Positions 53,153-61,367 of a DNA stretch of 64,000 nt are shown here, piece by piece. The translations under genes were made by a program, and so were the position numbers. Numbering within the stretch: the first letter of the stretch is position 1; every line of letters begins with the position of its first letter. The notes beneath the pieces were generated by a model. That model saw only the letters and a list, made by a program, of their open reading frames with translations. It ran no database searches and was not told where the DNA came from. Source of the DNA: Frigoribacterium faeni (GTDB taxonomy: Bacteria > Actinomycetota > Actinomycetes > Actinomycetales > Microbacteriaceae); contig NZ_JAAOYW010000001.1 in the NCBI RefSeq assembly GCF_011761235.1, forward strand, positions 744,781-808,780. Direction: 5' to 3'.

Positions 53153-54907
53153 CCGTCCATCAGCAAGGTCCTCATCGCCAACCGTGGAGAGATCGCGGTC
53201 CGGGTCGTCCGCGCCGCTCGCGACAGCGGCATCGGCAGCGTCGCCGTCTACGCCGACCAGGACAGGGACGCGCAGCACGCCCGCCTCGCCGACGAGGCCT
53301 ACGCGCTCGGCGGCACGACGAGCGCCGAGACGTACCTCGTCATCGACAAGATCCTCTCGGTCGCCCGCCGCTCCGGCGCCGACGCCGTGCACCCGGGCTA
53401 CGGGTTCCTCGCCGAGAACGCCGACTTCGCCCGCGCGGTCACGGCCGCCGGCCTCGTCTGGATCGGCCCGTCGCCGGAGGCCATCGAGCAGCTGGGCGAC
53501 AAGGTCAGCGCCCGCCACATCGCCGAGCGCGTCGGCGCCCCCCTCGCGCCCGGCACCCTCAACCCCGTCTCGGGCGCCGACGAGGTGCTCGAGTTCGTCG
53601 ACCAGCACGGCCTGCCCGTCGCCATCAAGGCGGCCTTCGGCGGCGGCGGACGCGGCCTCAAGGTCGCCCGCACCCGCGACGAGGTGCCCGAGCTCTTCGA
53701 CTCGGCGACCCGCGAGGCCGTCGCCGCCTTCGGCCGCGGCGAGTGCTTCGTCGAGAAGTACCTCGACCAGCCCCGCCACGTCGAGACCCAGTGCCTCGCC
53801 GACGCGCACGGCAACGTCGTGGTCGTCTCGACCCGCGACTGCTCGCTGCAGCGCCGCCACCAGAAGCTGGTCGAGGAGGCGCCCGCCCCGTTCCTGACGC
53901 CTGAGCAGACCACCGCCCTCTACGAGTCGTCGAAGGCGATCCTCCGCGAGGTCGGCTACGTCGGCGCCGGCACCTGCGAGTTCCTGATCGGCAAGGACGG
54001 CACGGTGTCGTTCCTCGAGGTCAACACGCGCCTGCAGGTCGAGCACCCCGTCTCCGAAGAGGTGACGGGCATCGACCTCGTCCGCGAGCAGTTCCGCCTC
54101 GCCGAGGGCGGCGTGCTCTACTACGGCGACCCCGAGCCCCGCGGCCACTCGTTCGAGTTCCGCATCAACGGCGAGGACGCCGGCCGGGGCTTCATGCCCG
54201 CCCCCGGCCCGGTGCACGTCTTCAAGGCTCCCGGCGGCCCCGGCGTCCGCGTCGACAGCGGCGTGCAGGCCGGCGACGAGATCAGCGGGTCGTTCGACTC
54301 GCTGCTCGCCAAGCTGATCGTGACCGGCTCGTCGCGCGAGGACGCCCTCGAGCGCTCCCGTCGCGCCCTCGACGAGTTCGAGGTCGCCGGCCTGCCGACG
54401 GTGCTGCCGTTCCACCGCGCGATCGTGCGCGACCCCGCCTTCGCCCCCGAGGGCGACGCGCCGTTCTCGATCTACACCCGCTGGATCGAGACCGAGTTCG
54501 TCAACGACATCCCCGCGTGGAGCGGCGAGGCCGAGGCGCCCCGTCCCGACGACGAGCGCACCACCGTCGTGGTCGAGGTCGGCGGCAAGCGCGTCGAGGT
54601 CTCGCTGCCGGCCGGTCTCGGCGCGCGCACCGCGCCTCCCGCGGCCGCCCCTCGCCGTCGCGGCGCCGGCCGAGGCGCCGTGGTCACGGCCACCGGCGCC
54701 GAGGTCAAGTCGCCGATGCAGGCCACCGTCGTCAAGCTCGCCGTCGAGGAGGGCCAGCAGGTCGTCAAGGGCGACCTCGTGCTCGTGCTCGAGGCCATGA
54801 AGATGGAGCAGCCCGTCGCGGCGCACCGCGACGGCGTCGTCTCGGGCATCTCGGCGACCGTCGGCGAGACCGTGTCGTCGGGCCACGTGCTGCTCAGCAT
54901 CGACTAG
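53150..54907 (+). CDS. accA3: Acyl-CoA carboxylase alpha subunit (biotin carboxylase plus BCCP)
   Basis: The 585-residue protein has an N-terminal biotin carboxylase (about residues 1-450) with [33 protein letters not shown]-grasp [13 protein letters not shown] and [19 protein letters not shown] linker and a C-terminal BCCP domain follow, with EAMKMEQPV, the biotinylated Lys being about residue 551. It partners the beta subunit at 45624 and is a substrate of the BirA at 44719. The symbol follows mycobacterial use. A hairpin follows the stop. Confidence 0.92.
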   Translation: MPSISKVLIANRGEIAVRVVRAARDSGIGSVAVYADQDRDAQHARLADEAYALGGTTSAETYLVIDKILSVARRSGADAVHPGYGFLAENADFARAVTAAGLVWIGPSPEAIEQLGDKVSARHIAERVGAPLAPGTLNPVSGADEVLEFVDQHGLPVAIKAAFGGGGRGLKVARTRDEVPELFDSATREAVAAFGRGECFVEKYLDQPRHVETQCLADAHGNVVVVSTRDCSLQRRHQKLVEEAPAPFLTPEQTTALYESSKAILREVGYVGAGTCEFLIGKDGTVSFLEVNTRLQVEHPVSEEVTGIDLVREQFRLAEGGVLYYGDPEPRGHSFEFRINGEDAGRGFMPAPGPVHVFKAPGGPGVRVDSGVQAGDEISGSFDSLLAKLIVTGSSREDALERSRRALDEFEVAGLPTVLPFHRAIVRDPAFAPEGDAPFSIYTRWIETEFVNDIPAWSGEAEAPRPDDERTTVVVEVGGKRVEVSLPAGLGARTAPPAAAPRRRGAGRGAVVTATGAEVKSPMQATVVKLAVEEGQQVVKGDLVLVLEAMKMEQPVAAHRDGVVSGISATVGETVSSGHVLLSID

Positions 54908-54923
54908 CCGCCCCTCCCCCGTT

Positions 54924-54970
54924 CAGGAACCTCGGTCCTGATCCCCGCGAGGGCGGGAACGAGGTTCCTG
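54924..54970 (+). terminator. Inverted repeat after the alpha-subunit gene
   Basis: CAGGAACCTCG (54924-54934) and CGAGGTTCCTG (54960-54970) are perfectly complementary, 11 bp with a 25-nt loop. No T-tract follows. It may terminate the carboxylase mRNA or act before the PNP promoter at 55008. Confidence 0.5.
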
Positions 54971-55007
54971 GAGGCGGGGCGGGGGCGGGAGGCGGGGGTG
55001 CGGGACC

Positions 55008-55023
55008 TAGAGTGGACGCCATG
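55008..55023 (+). promoter_or_regulatory. Leaderless promoter of the purine nucleoside phosphorylase gene
   Basis: TAGAGT (55008-55013), 7 nt, then ATG 55021. Confidence 0.6.
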
Positions 55024-55851
55024 TCCGAGACACCCACGCACCCCCTCGACGGTGCCGCCGACCCCTTCGAGGTCGCCCGCACCGCCGCCGCCGAAATCGC
55101 CGCCGCGACCGGCGTCGCCCACCACGACATCGCCCTCACGCTCGGCAGCGGCTGGGCGAAGGCCGCCGACCTGATCGGCGAGACGACCGCCGAGGTGCCC
55201 GCGACCGAGATCACCGGCTTCAGCGCCTCCGCCGTCGTCGGCCACACGGGCTCGATCCGCAGCATCGCCCTGCCCGGCGGCAAGGCCGCCCTGGTCATCG
55301 GCGCGCGCACGCACTACTACGAGGGCCACGGCGTGCGCCGGGTCGTCCACAGCGTGCGCACGGCCGCCGCCACGGGCGCCCGCACGATGATCCTCACGAA
55401 CGGCGCCGGGGGCATCAAGGAGACGTGGACCCCGGGCAGCCCCGTGCTGATCAGCGACCACATCAACCTCACCGCCGACAGCCCCCTCGAGGGCGCGACG
55501 TTCATCGACCTGACCGACCTCTACTCGGCTCGGCTCCGCGCGATCGCGAAGGGCATCGACCCGAGCCTCGACGAGGGCGTCTACACGCAGTTCCGCGGCC
55601 CGCACTACGAGACCCCCGCCGAGGTCCAGATGGCGAAGGCCATGGGCGGCCACATCGTCGGCATGTCCACGGCGCTCGAGGCCATCGCGGCCCGCGAGGC
55701 CGGCATGGAGGTGCTCGGCATGTCGCTCATCACGAACCTCGCGGCCGGCATCCAGGACGAGCCCCTCAGCCACCAGGAGGTGCTGCAGGCCGGCAAGGAC
55801 GCCGAGGGCGCCATCAGCCAGCTGCTGGCCCGCATCGTGGCGGCCCTGTGA
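55021..55851 (+). CDS. Purine nucleoside phosphorylase (trimeric type)
   Basis: The enzyme phosphorolyses inosine and guanosine to base and ribose-1-phosphate. The 276-residue protein has LGSGWAKAADLIG (phosphate loop), HYYEGHGVRR, LTNGAGGI, RGPHYETPAEVQMAK and VGMSTALEAIAA, the trimeric PNP pattern. The hexameric DeoD family looks different, so no deoD symbol is given; punA would suit. ATG 55021 is leaderless. The next gene starts within the stop codon and likely processes the ribose-1-phosphate. Confidence 0.9.
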   Translation: MSETPTHPLDGAADPFEVARTAAAEIAAATGVAHHDIALTLGSGWAKAADLIGETTAEVPATEITGFSASAVVGHTGSIRSIALPGGKAALVIGARTHYYEGHGVRRVVHSVRTAAATGARTMILTNGAGGIKETWTPGSPVLISDHINLTADSPLEGATFIDLTDLYSARLRAIAKGIDPSLDEGVYTQFRGPHYETPAEVQMAKAMGGHIVGMSTALEAIAAREAGMEVLGMSLITNLAAGIQDEPLSHQEVLQAGKDAEGAISQLLARIVAAL

Positions 55852-57530
55852 CCGGCGACGACGCACTGGTCGCCGCGGCACGGGCCTGGCGCGACCAGGA
55901 CCCGGACGTCGAGACGCGGGACGAGCTCGACGCCGTCGTCGCGGCCGCCGAGACGGGCGACGCCGACGCGGTCGCCGACCTGCACGACCGCTTCGACACC
56001 CGCCTCGCCTTCGGCACGGCCGGCCTGCGCGGAGCCCTCGGCGCGGGCTCGGCGCGGATGAACCGCGTGCTCGTGGCCCAGGCCGCGGCGGGGTTCGCCG
56101 CGTTCCTCACCGGCCGCGAGGAGGCGCCGTCCATCGTCATCGGCTACGACGGCCGCAAGAACAGCGCCGTCTTCGCCCGCGACACGGCCGAGATCATGGC
56201 CGCCGCCGGCGTGCGCACGACGATCCTGCCCCGCGCCCTCCCCACGCCCGTGCTCGCCTTCGCCGTGCGCCACCTCGACGTCAGCGCCGGCGTCATGGTC
56301 ACCGCCAGCCACAACCCCGCCCGCGACAACGGCTACAAGGTCTACCTGGGCGGCGTCGACGCCGGGTCGCAGATCGTCTCGCCCGTCGACGCCGAGATCG
56401 CGGCCCGCATCGACGACGCCGCGACCCGTCCCGTCTCCGAGCTGCCCCGGTCCGACGACTGGACCGAGTCCGGCGACGAGGTCGTCGACGAGTACGTCCG
56501 CCGCACGGCGGCCCTCGCCGGCACGGCCGCGGCGGGCTCCGCGTCGGGCCGTCAGCCCCGCGTCGTCTACACCGCGATGCACGGCGTCGGGTGGGAGGTC
56601 GCCCGGCGGGTGTTCGCCCAGGCGGGCTTCGTCGAGCCGATCCCGGTGGCCGAGCAGTCGGCGCCCGACCCCGAGTTCCCCACGGTGGCGTTCCCGAACC
56701 CCGAGGAGCCCGGCGCGCTCGACCTCGCCTTCGCCACCGCCGACCGCGTCTCGGCCGACCTGGTCATCGCGAACGACCCCGACGCCGACCGCCTCGCCGT
56801 CGCCGTGCCCACGACCGACGGCTGGCGTCGGCTCTCGGGCAACGAGGTCGGCGCCCTGCTCGGCTGGCGCGCCGCCGAGCGTGCGCGCCGTGACGACGTC
56901 GACGGCACGCTCGCCGCGAGCATCGTCTCGTCCCCCGCACTTCGCGAGGTCGCACGCCGCTACGGCCTCGACTACGCGGACACCCTCACGGGCTTCAAGT
57001 GGGTGTCCCGCGTCGGCGGCCTCCTGTTCGGCTACGAGGAGGCGCTGGGCTACCTCGTCGACCCGCAGAAGATCCGCGACAAGGACGGCATCTCGGCCGC
57101 GGTCGACTTCCTCGCCCTCGCGGCGGAGCTGGCCGCCGAGGGCTCGACCGTCGCCGAGCACCTGACGGCCTTCGACGAGCGGTTCGGCGCCTACGCGTCG
57201 TCGCAGATCTCGCTGCGCGTCGACGACCTGTCCGACATCGCCAGGCTGACCGGCCGACTGCGGGAGGCGCCCCCCGCGACCGTGGGATCCCGTCGGGTCG
57301 ACCGCATCGACGACTTCCGCGACGGCTTCGGCGCGTTCCCCCCGGGCGACGTGCTGCGCCTGTGGTTCACCGACGGGTCGCGCGTGATCGTGCGCCCCAG
57401 CGGGACCGAGCCGAAGCTCAAGGTCTACGTCGACGCCTCGAGCACCGAGGGCGACGCCGCGTCCCGGCGGGCCGCGGCCGAGGCGGCCGTCGCCGACCTC
57501 GACGCCGGCATGCGCGAGCTGCTCCACTAG
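55848..57530 (+). CDS. Phospho-sugar mutase (PGM2-like; probable phosphopentomutase)
   Basis: The 560-residue alpha-D-phosphohexomutase superfamily protein has the phospho-Ser site MVTASHNPARDNGYK, metal loop IANDPDADRLAV, sugar loop GYEEALGYLVDP and phosphate-binding RPSGTEPKLKV. The length matches PGM2-type enzymes rather than the shorter ManB type. Its start overlaps the PNP stop by GTGA, which points to phosphopentomutase activity (ribose-1-phosphate to ribose-5-phosphate). The usual automated label would be phosphomannomutase. Specificity is inferred from context. Confidence 0.82.
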   Translation: MTGDDALVAAARAWRDQDPDVETRDELDAVVAAAETGDADAVADLHDRFDTRLAFGTAGLRGALGAGSARMNRVLVAQAAAGFAAFLTGREEAPSIVIGYDGRKNSAVFARDTAEIMAAAGVRTTILPRALPTPVLAFAVRHLDVSAGVMVTASHNPARDNGYKVYLGGVDAGSQIVSPVDAEIAARIDDAATRPVSELPRSDDWTESGDEVVDEYVRRTAALAGTAAAGSASGRQPRVVYTAMHGVGWEVARRVFAQAGFVEPIPVAEQSAPDPEFPTVAFPNPEEPGALDLAFATADRVSADLVIANDPDADRLAVAVPTTDGWRRLSGNEVGALLGWRAAERARRDDVDGTLAASIVSSPALREVARRYGLDYADTLTGFKWVSRVGGLLFGYEEALGYLVDPQKIRDKDGISAAVDFLALAAELAAEGSTVAEHLTAFDERFGAYASSQISLRVDDLSDIARLTGRLREAPPATVGSRRVDRIDDFRDGFGAFPPGDVLRLWFTDGSRVIVRPSGTEPKLKVYVDASSTEGDAASRRAAAEAAVADLDAGMRELLH

Positions 57531-57546
57531 GGGCAGGACACGCCGA

Positions 57547-57579
57547 GAGGGCCGGGGCGCACGTCGCGCCCCGGCCCTC
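57547..57579. terminator. Strong bidirectional terminator
   Basis: GAGGGCCGGGGCG (57547-57559) pairs with CGCCCCGGCCCTC (57567-57579), 13 bp perfect, 7-nt loop, between the convergent mutase gene and PTS IIB gene. Confidence 0.75.
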
Positions 57580-57613
57580 GTCGTGCCGCCGGGGCGGCGA
57601 CGCCGCGTGGCGT

Positions 57614-57886
57614 CTAGCCCAGCGACCGCTGGAGCTTCTCGGTCAGCTCGGCCTGGTCGAAGTGGTTCTGGATGACGATCACGTCCGCGAAGGTGCGCCC
57701 GATCGCCTCGACGAACTCCTGGGACGTGAGGATCACCTGAGCGTCCTCGGCCACGGTCGCGATCGACGCGACGTCGGCGGCCACGACCTCAGCCTCGATG
57801 TCGAGCCGCGCGAGGACGCGCTCCGCGTTCACCTTCAGGATCCCGCTGCTGCCGATGCCGGCACCACAGATGGTCACGATCTTCAC
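57614..57886 (-). CDS. PTS system IIB component (ascorbate/galactitol type)
   Basis: The 90-residue protein starts with KIVTICGAGIGSSGIL, which holds the phospho-accepting Cys at position 7 and the phosphate loop. The rest matches small IIB domains of the ascorbate/galactitol superfamily. GTG 57886 overlaps the IIA stop (GTGA). No IIC permease gene lies in the window, so the pair must work with a IIC elsewhere or have a regulatory role. It is the last gene of the nucleoside salvage operon. Confidence 0.82.
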   Translation of the reverse strand: MKIVTICGAGIGSSGILKVNAERVLARLDIEAEVVAADVASIATVAEDAQVILTSQEFVEAIGRTFADVIVIQNHFDQAELTEKLQRSLG

Positions 57887-58329
57887 GCGCTCGTCCCCAT
57901 CAGCCGACGGACCTCGTCGGCGCTCGTCGCGGCCGCCAGCGCCGGGATGACGGAGGCGTCGTTGAACACGTTGGCCAGGTCGGCGATCGACTCGAGGTGC
58001 CCGCCCACCGACTCGACCGCCAGGCCCAGCACGACGCTCACGGGGTCGTTGTGCGGGTGGCCGAACGGCACGGGCTCGGCGAGGGTCACGACCGCGAGAC
58101 CGTCGTGCAGCACGCTCTCGTCGGGTCGGGCGTGTGCGAGCACGAGCCCCGGGGCGATGACGACGTAGGGCCCGTGCTGCTCGATCATGCGGACCATCTC
58201 GTCGCCGTAGCCCTCGCGCGTCGAGCCCGACGCGACGAGCGCGTCGCCGGCGCGGAGCACGGCCGAGCGCCAGTCGGGCGCGTCGGCCGCGATCACGACC
58301 GCGCTGTCGGGGAGGGACGGGAGGGGCAC
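57883..58329 (-). CDS. PTS system IIA component (mannitol/ascorbate type)
   Basis: The 148-residue IIA domain has YVVIAPGLVLAHARP with the phospho-His in the AHARP block, followed by PFGHPHNDPVSVVLGLA, as in the EIIA-2 family. It passes phosphate from HPr to the IIB encoded next. It starts at GTG 58329, 2 bp after the add stop, so it is part of the same message. Its association with adenosine deaminase rather than a sugar catabolic operon is unusual. Confidence 0.82.
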   Translation of the reverse strand: MPLPSLPDSAVVIAADAPDWRSAVLRAGDALVASGSTREGYGDEMVRMIEQHGPYVVIAPGLVLAHARPDESVLHDGLAVVTLAEPVPFGHPHNDPVSVVLGLAVESVGGHLESIADLANVFNDASVIPALAAATSADEVRRLMGTSA

Positions 58330-58331
58330 GG

Positions 58332-59456
58332 TCAGACCGCCCCGAAGCCCGCCGTGATGCGGTCGGCCAGGGCCTCGCGGTCCTCGAGGGGCAGGAAGCT
58401 CGACGCCGCCGCGTTCAGCTGGAACGTCTCGAGGTCGGACAGGCCGTAGTCGAACGCCTGCGCGAGCAGCGCGAGCTCTTTCGTGAGGCTCGTGTCGCTC
58501 ATGAGGCGGTTGTCGGTGTTGACCGTGACGCAGTACCCGAGCTGGTAGAGCAGGTCGAACGGGTGGTCGTCGAGGTCGCGGCCCCAGGCCGCGATGGCCC
58601 CCGTCTGCAGGTTCGACTGCGGCGCGAGCTCGAGGGCGATCTCGCGGTCGCGCACCCAGGCGGCGATCGGGCCGAGCTCGACGGTCGTCTGGTCGCCGGC
58701 GGAGGCCACCACGCGGATGTCCTCGGCGAGGCGGACGCCGTGGCCGAGGCGAAGGGCGCGACCGTCGAGCAGGGCGCTGCGGATGCTGTCGAGGCCGTCG
58801 GCCTCGCCGGCGTGCACCGTCACGGGCAGGAACTCGCGCGCGAGCAGGTCGAAGGCCGGGCGCTGGTTCGAGGCCGGGAACCCGGCCTCGGCGCCGGCGA
58901 TGTCGAAGCCGAGCACGCCGGCCTCGCGGTACTTGACCGCCAGCTGGGCGATCTCGAGGCCGCGGTCGGCGTGGCGCATGGCCGTGACGAGCTGCCCGGC
59001 GGAGATGACGTGGCCCTCGCCGTCGAGCTGGTCGACGGCCTCGTCGATGCCGCGCTGCACGGCCTCGACGGTCTGCTCGAGGCTCAGGCCCTTCTGCAGG
59101 TGCTGCTCGGGCGCCCAGCGGATCTCGCCGTGGACGACGCCGTCCGCCGCGAGGTCGAGCACGAACTCGCGCGCCACGCGCTCGAGGCCCGCCTCGGTCT
59201 GCATGACCGCGGTCGTCACGTCGAAGGTGGCGAGGTAGTCGGGCAGGTTGCCCGAGTCGGCGCTGTCGACGAACCAGCGGGCGAGCTCGTCGGCCCCGCC
59301 GCCGACGGGGAGCTCGTAGCCGATCTCGTCGGCCAGCTCGACGATGGTCTGGGGTCGCAGCCCGCCGTCGAGGTGGTCGTGCAACGACACCTTCGGCAGG
59401 GGGGCGATGCGGGGTCCGCCGTCAGGCAGGCGGTAGTCCTTGTCCGGTGCGCTCAT
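58332..59456 (-). CDS. add: Adenosine deaminase
   Basis: The enzyme converts adenosine to inosine, feeding PNP. The 374-residue protein has zinc ligands SLHDHLDGGL, GEIRWAPEQ, the VHAGEADG segment with catalytic Glu, LGHGVRLAED and VNTDNRLMSDT. ATG 59456 is preceded by TAGCCT at 6 nt, so it is a leaderless gene with its own promoter at the end of the deoA unit. The IIA and IIB genes follow. Confidence 0.92.
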   Translation of the reverse strand: MSAPDKDYRLPDGGPRIAPLPKVSLHDHLDGGLRPQTIVELADEIGYELPVGGGADELARWFVDSADSGNLPDYLATFDVTTAVMQTEAGLERVAREFVLDLAADGVVHGEIRWAPEQHLQKGLSLEQTVEAVQRGIDEAVDQLDGEGHVISAGQLVTAMRHADRGLEIAQLAVKYREAGVLGFDIAGAEAGFPASNQRPAFDLLAREFLPVTVHAGEADGLDSIRSALLDGRALRLGHGVRLAEDIRVVASAGDQTTVELGPIAAWVRDREIALELAPQSNLQTGAIAAWGRDLDDHPFDLLYQLGYCVTVNTDNRLMSDTSLTKELALLAQAFDYGLSDLETFQLNAAASSFLPLEDREALADRITAGFGAV

Positions 59457-59468
59457 GGCACAAGGCTA
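59454..59468 (-). promoter_or_regulatory. Leaderless promoter of add
   Basis: TAGCCT (59468-59463 on the minus strand), 6 nt, then ATG 59456. Confidence 0.55.
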
Positions 59469-59595
59469 CCGCCGCGGACCGTCACGCCGCTGGGCGGCGA
59501 CCCGGAGGCGACCGGACCCGTGCCGGAGACGCGCTGGGCGCCTCCTGCACGGCCGAGGGCCGCCGCCGGCACGGCCGGCGACGGCCCGGGGGGGC

Positions 59596-60897
59596 TCAGG
59601 AGACGCGCTCGGCCACGAGCGGGCCGCGCTCGACCTGCTCGTCGCCGATGGCCCAGGCGCCCTCGACGGCCTCGAGCGCGCGCTCGAACCGGGCGGGCTC
59701 GTCGGCGTGCAGGGTGAAGAGCGGCTGGCCCTCGACGACGGCGTCGCCGAGCTTCGCGTGCAGCTCGATGCCCGCGGCGGCCTGCACCGGGTCCTGCTTG
59801 CGGGCCCGGCCCGCGCCGAGGCGCCAGGCCCCGATGCCGAACGGCAGCGCCTGCTGCTCGGTCAGCCACCCGCTGCGCGCGGCGGTCACGACGTGCGTCT
59901 CGCGGGCGGTGGGCAGCGCCGCGTCGGGGTCGCCGCCCTGCGCGCGGATCATGGTCTTCCAGGCGTCCATCGCCCGCCCGTCGTCGAGCGCCGCCTCGAC
60001 GTCGGCGTCCGGCTGGCCGGCGAGCGTGAGCATCTCGCGGGCGAGCGCGACCGTGAGCTCGCGGATGTCGGCGGGTCCGCCGCCCGCGAGGGTCTCGACC
60101 GACTCGCGGACCTCGAGGGCGTTGCCGATGGTGAGCCCGAGGGGCACGTTCATGTCGGTGAGCAGGGCCGTCGTCGCCACCCCCGCGTCCTTGCCGAGGT
60201 CGACCATCGTCTGCGCCAGGAGGCGCGACTGCTCGATGTCCTGGATGAAGGCCCCCGAGCCGAACTTGACGTCGAGCACGAGCGCCGCCGTGCCCTCGGC
60301 GATCTTCTTGCTCATGATCGACGAGGCGATCAGCGGGATGCACTCGACGGTGCCGGTGATGTCGCGCAGAGCGTAGAGCTTGCCGTCGGCGGGCGCCAGG
60401 CCGGAGCCCGCCGCGCAGACGACCGCGCCCGAGTCGGCCATGATCTCGCGCATCCGCTCGTTCGAGATCGAGGCCTGCCAGCCCGGGATCGACTCGAGCT
60501 TGTCGAGCGTGCCGCCCGTGTGCCCGAGTCCGCGGCCCGACAGCTGCGGCACGGCCACCCCGAAGGAGGCGACCAGCGGCGCCAGGGGGAGGGTGATCTT
60601 GTCGCCCACTCCCCCGGTCGAGTGCTTGTCGACCGTCGTCTTGCCGAGGCCGGCGAAGTCCATCGTCTCGCCGCTGCGGATCATCGCCAGGGTCATGTCG
60701 CGGATCTCGCGGCGCTCCATCCCGTTGAGGAAGATCGCCATGGTCAGGGCCGACATCTGCTCGTCGGCGACGTAGCCGCGCGTGTAGGCGTCGATCAGCC
60801 AGTCGATCTGGGCGGTGCCGAGGGCGTCGCCGCGTCGCTTGACGCGGATGAGGTCGACGGTGTCGAAGGGCTCGACGGAGGGAGGGGTGGTGCTCAT
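59596..60897 (-). CDS. deoA: Thymidine phosphorylase
   Basis: The enzyme splits thymidine to thymine and deoxyribose-1-phosphate. The 433-residue protein has the MSALTMAIFLNGM helical part, the phosphate loop KHSTGGVGDK, SGRGLGHTGGTLDKLE (glycosyltransferase family 3 signature) and a C-terminal barrel-sandwich domain. ATG 60897 has GAGGAG 7 nt upstream. It follows cdd by 14 bp in the nucleoside operon. Normal length for the family. Confidence 0.93.
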   Translation of the reverse strand: MSTTPPSVEPFDTVDLIRVKRRGDALGTAQIDWLIDAYTRGYVADEQMSALTMAIFLNGMERREIRDMTLAMIRSGETMDFAGLGKTTVDKHSTGGVGDKITLPLAPLVASFGVAVPQLSGRGLGHTGGTLDKLESIPGWQASISNERMREIMADSGAVVCAAGSGLAPADGKLYALRDITGTVECIPLIASSIMSKKIAEGTAALVLDVKFGSGAFIQDIEQSRLLAQTMVDLGKDAGVATTALLTDMNVPLGLTIGNALEVRESVETLAGGGPADIRELTVALAREMLTLAGQPDADVEAALDDGRAMDAWKTMIRAQGGDPDAALPTARETHVVTAARSGWLTEQQALPFGIGAWRLGAGRARKQDPVQAAAGIELHAKLGDAVVEGQPLFTLHADEPARFERALEAVEGAWAIGDEQVERGPLVAERVS

Positions 60898-60911
60898 GGT
60901 GGTGCTCCTCG

Positions 60912-61367
60912 CTACGACTGTGAGTCGCGGTACTGCTCGAGTTGACGGGGCCCGAACGCGTCCGGGATCACCTCGTCGATGGTCTTGTGGCCCGACACGG
61001 TGTCGAGCACCATGTCGGCGTCGGAGTGCTCGTACAGCAGCTGACGGCAGCGCCCGCACGGCATGAGGACGCCCCCGTTGCCGTCGACGCAGGCGAACGC
61101 GACGAGCGTGCCGCCGCCTCCCATGACGAGGTCGGTGACGAGCGAGCACTCGGCGCAGAGCGTGATGCCGTACGAGGCGTTCTCGATGTTGCAGCCCGTG
61201 ACCAGGCGGCCGTCCGACGTGAGCGCCGCGGCGCCGACGGGGAACCGCGAGTACGGCACGTAGGCCTTGGCCATGGCCTCGCGCGCCGCCTGGCGGAGGG
61301 CCTCCCAGTCAGTCGTCTCGACGACGCGGCGGGGCCCGTCCGCCTCGACGCCGGCGGGCGCGGTCAC
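60912..61367 (-). CDS. cdd: Cytidine deaminase
   Basis: The enzyme deaminates cytidine and deoxycytidine. The 151-residue protein has YVPYSRFPVGAA, the zinc-binding CNIENASYG and LCAECSLV (with catalytic Glu in CAE) and MPCGRCRQLL (PCxxC). About 20 extra residues precede the conserved part. GTG 61367 overlaps the ABC permease stop (GTGA). Its place behind a nucleoside transporter matches import and deamination of pyrimidine nucleosides. Confidence 0.92.
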   Translation of the reverse strand: MTAPAGVEADGPRRVVETTDWEALRQAAREAMAKAYVPYSRFPVGAAALTSDGRLVTGCNIENASYGITLCAECSLVTDLVMGGGGTLVAFACVDGNGGVLMPCGRCRQLLYEHSDADMVLDTVSGHKTIDEVIPDAFGPRQLEQYRDSQS

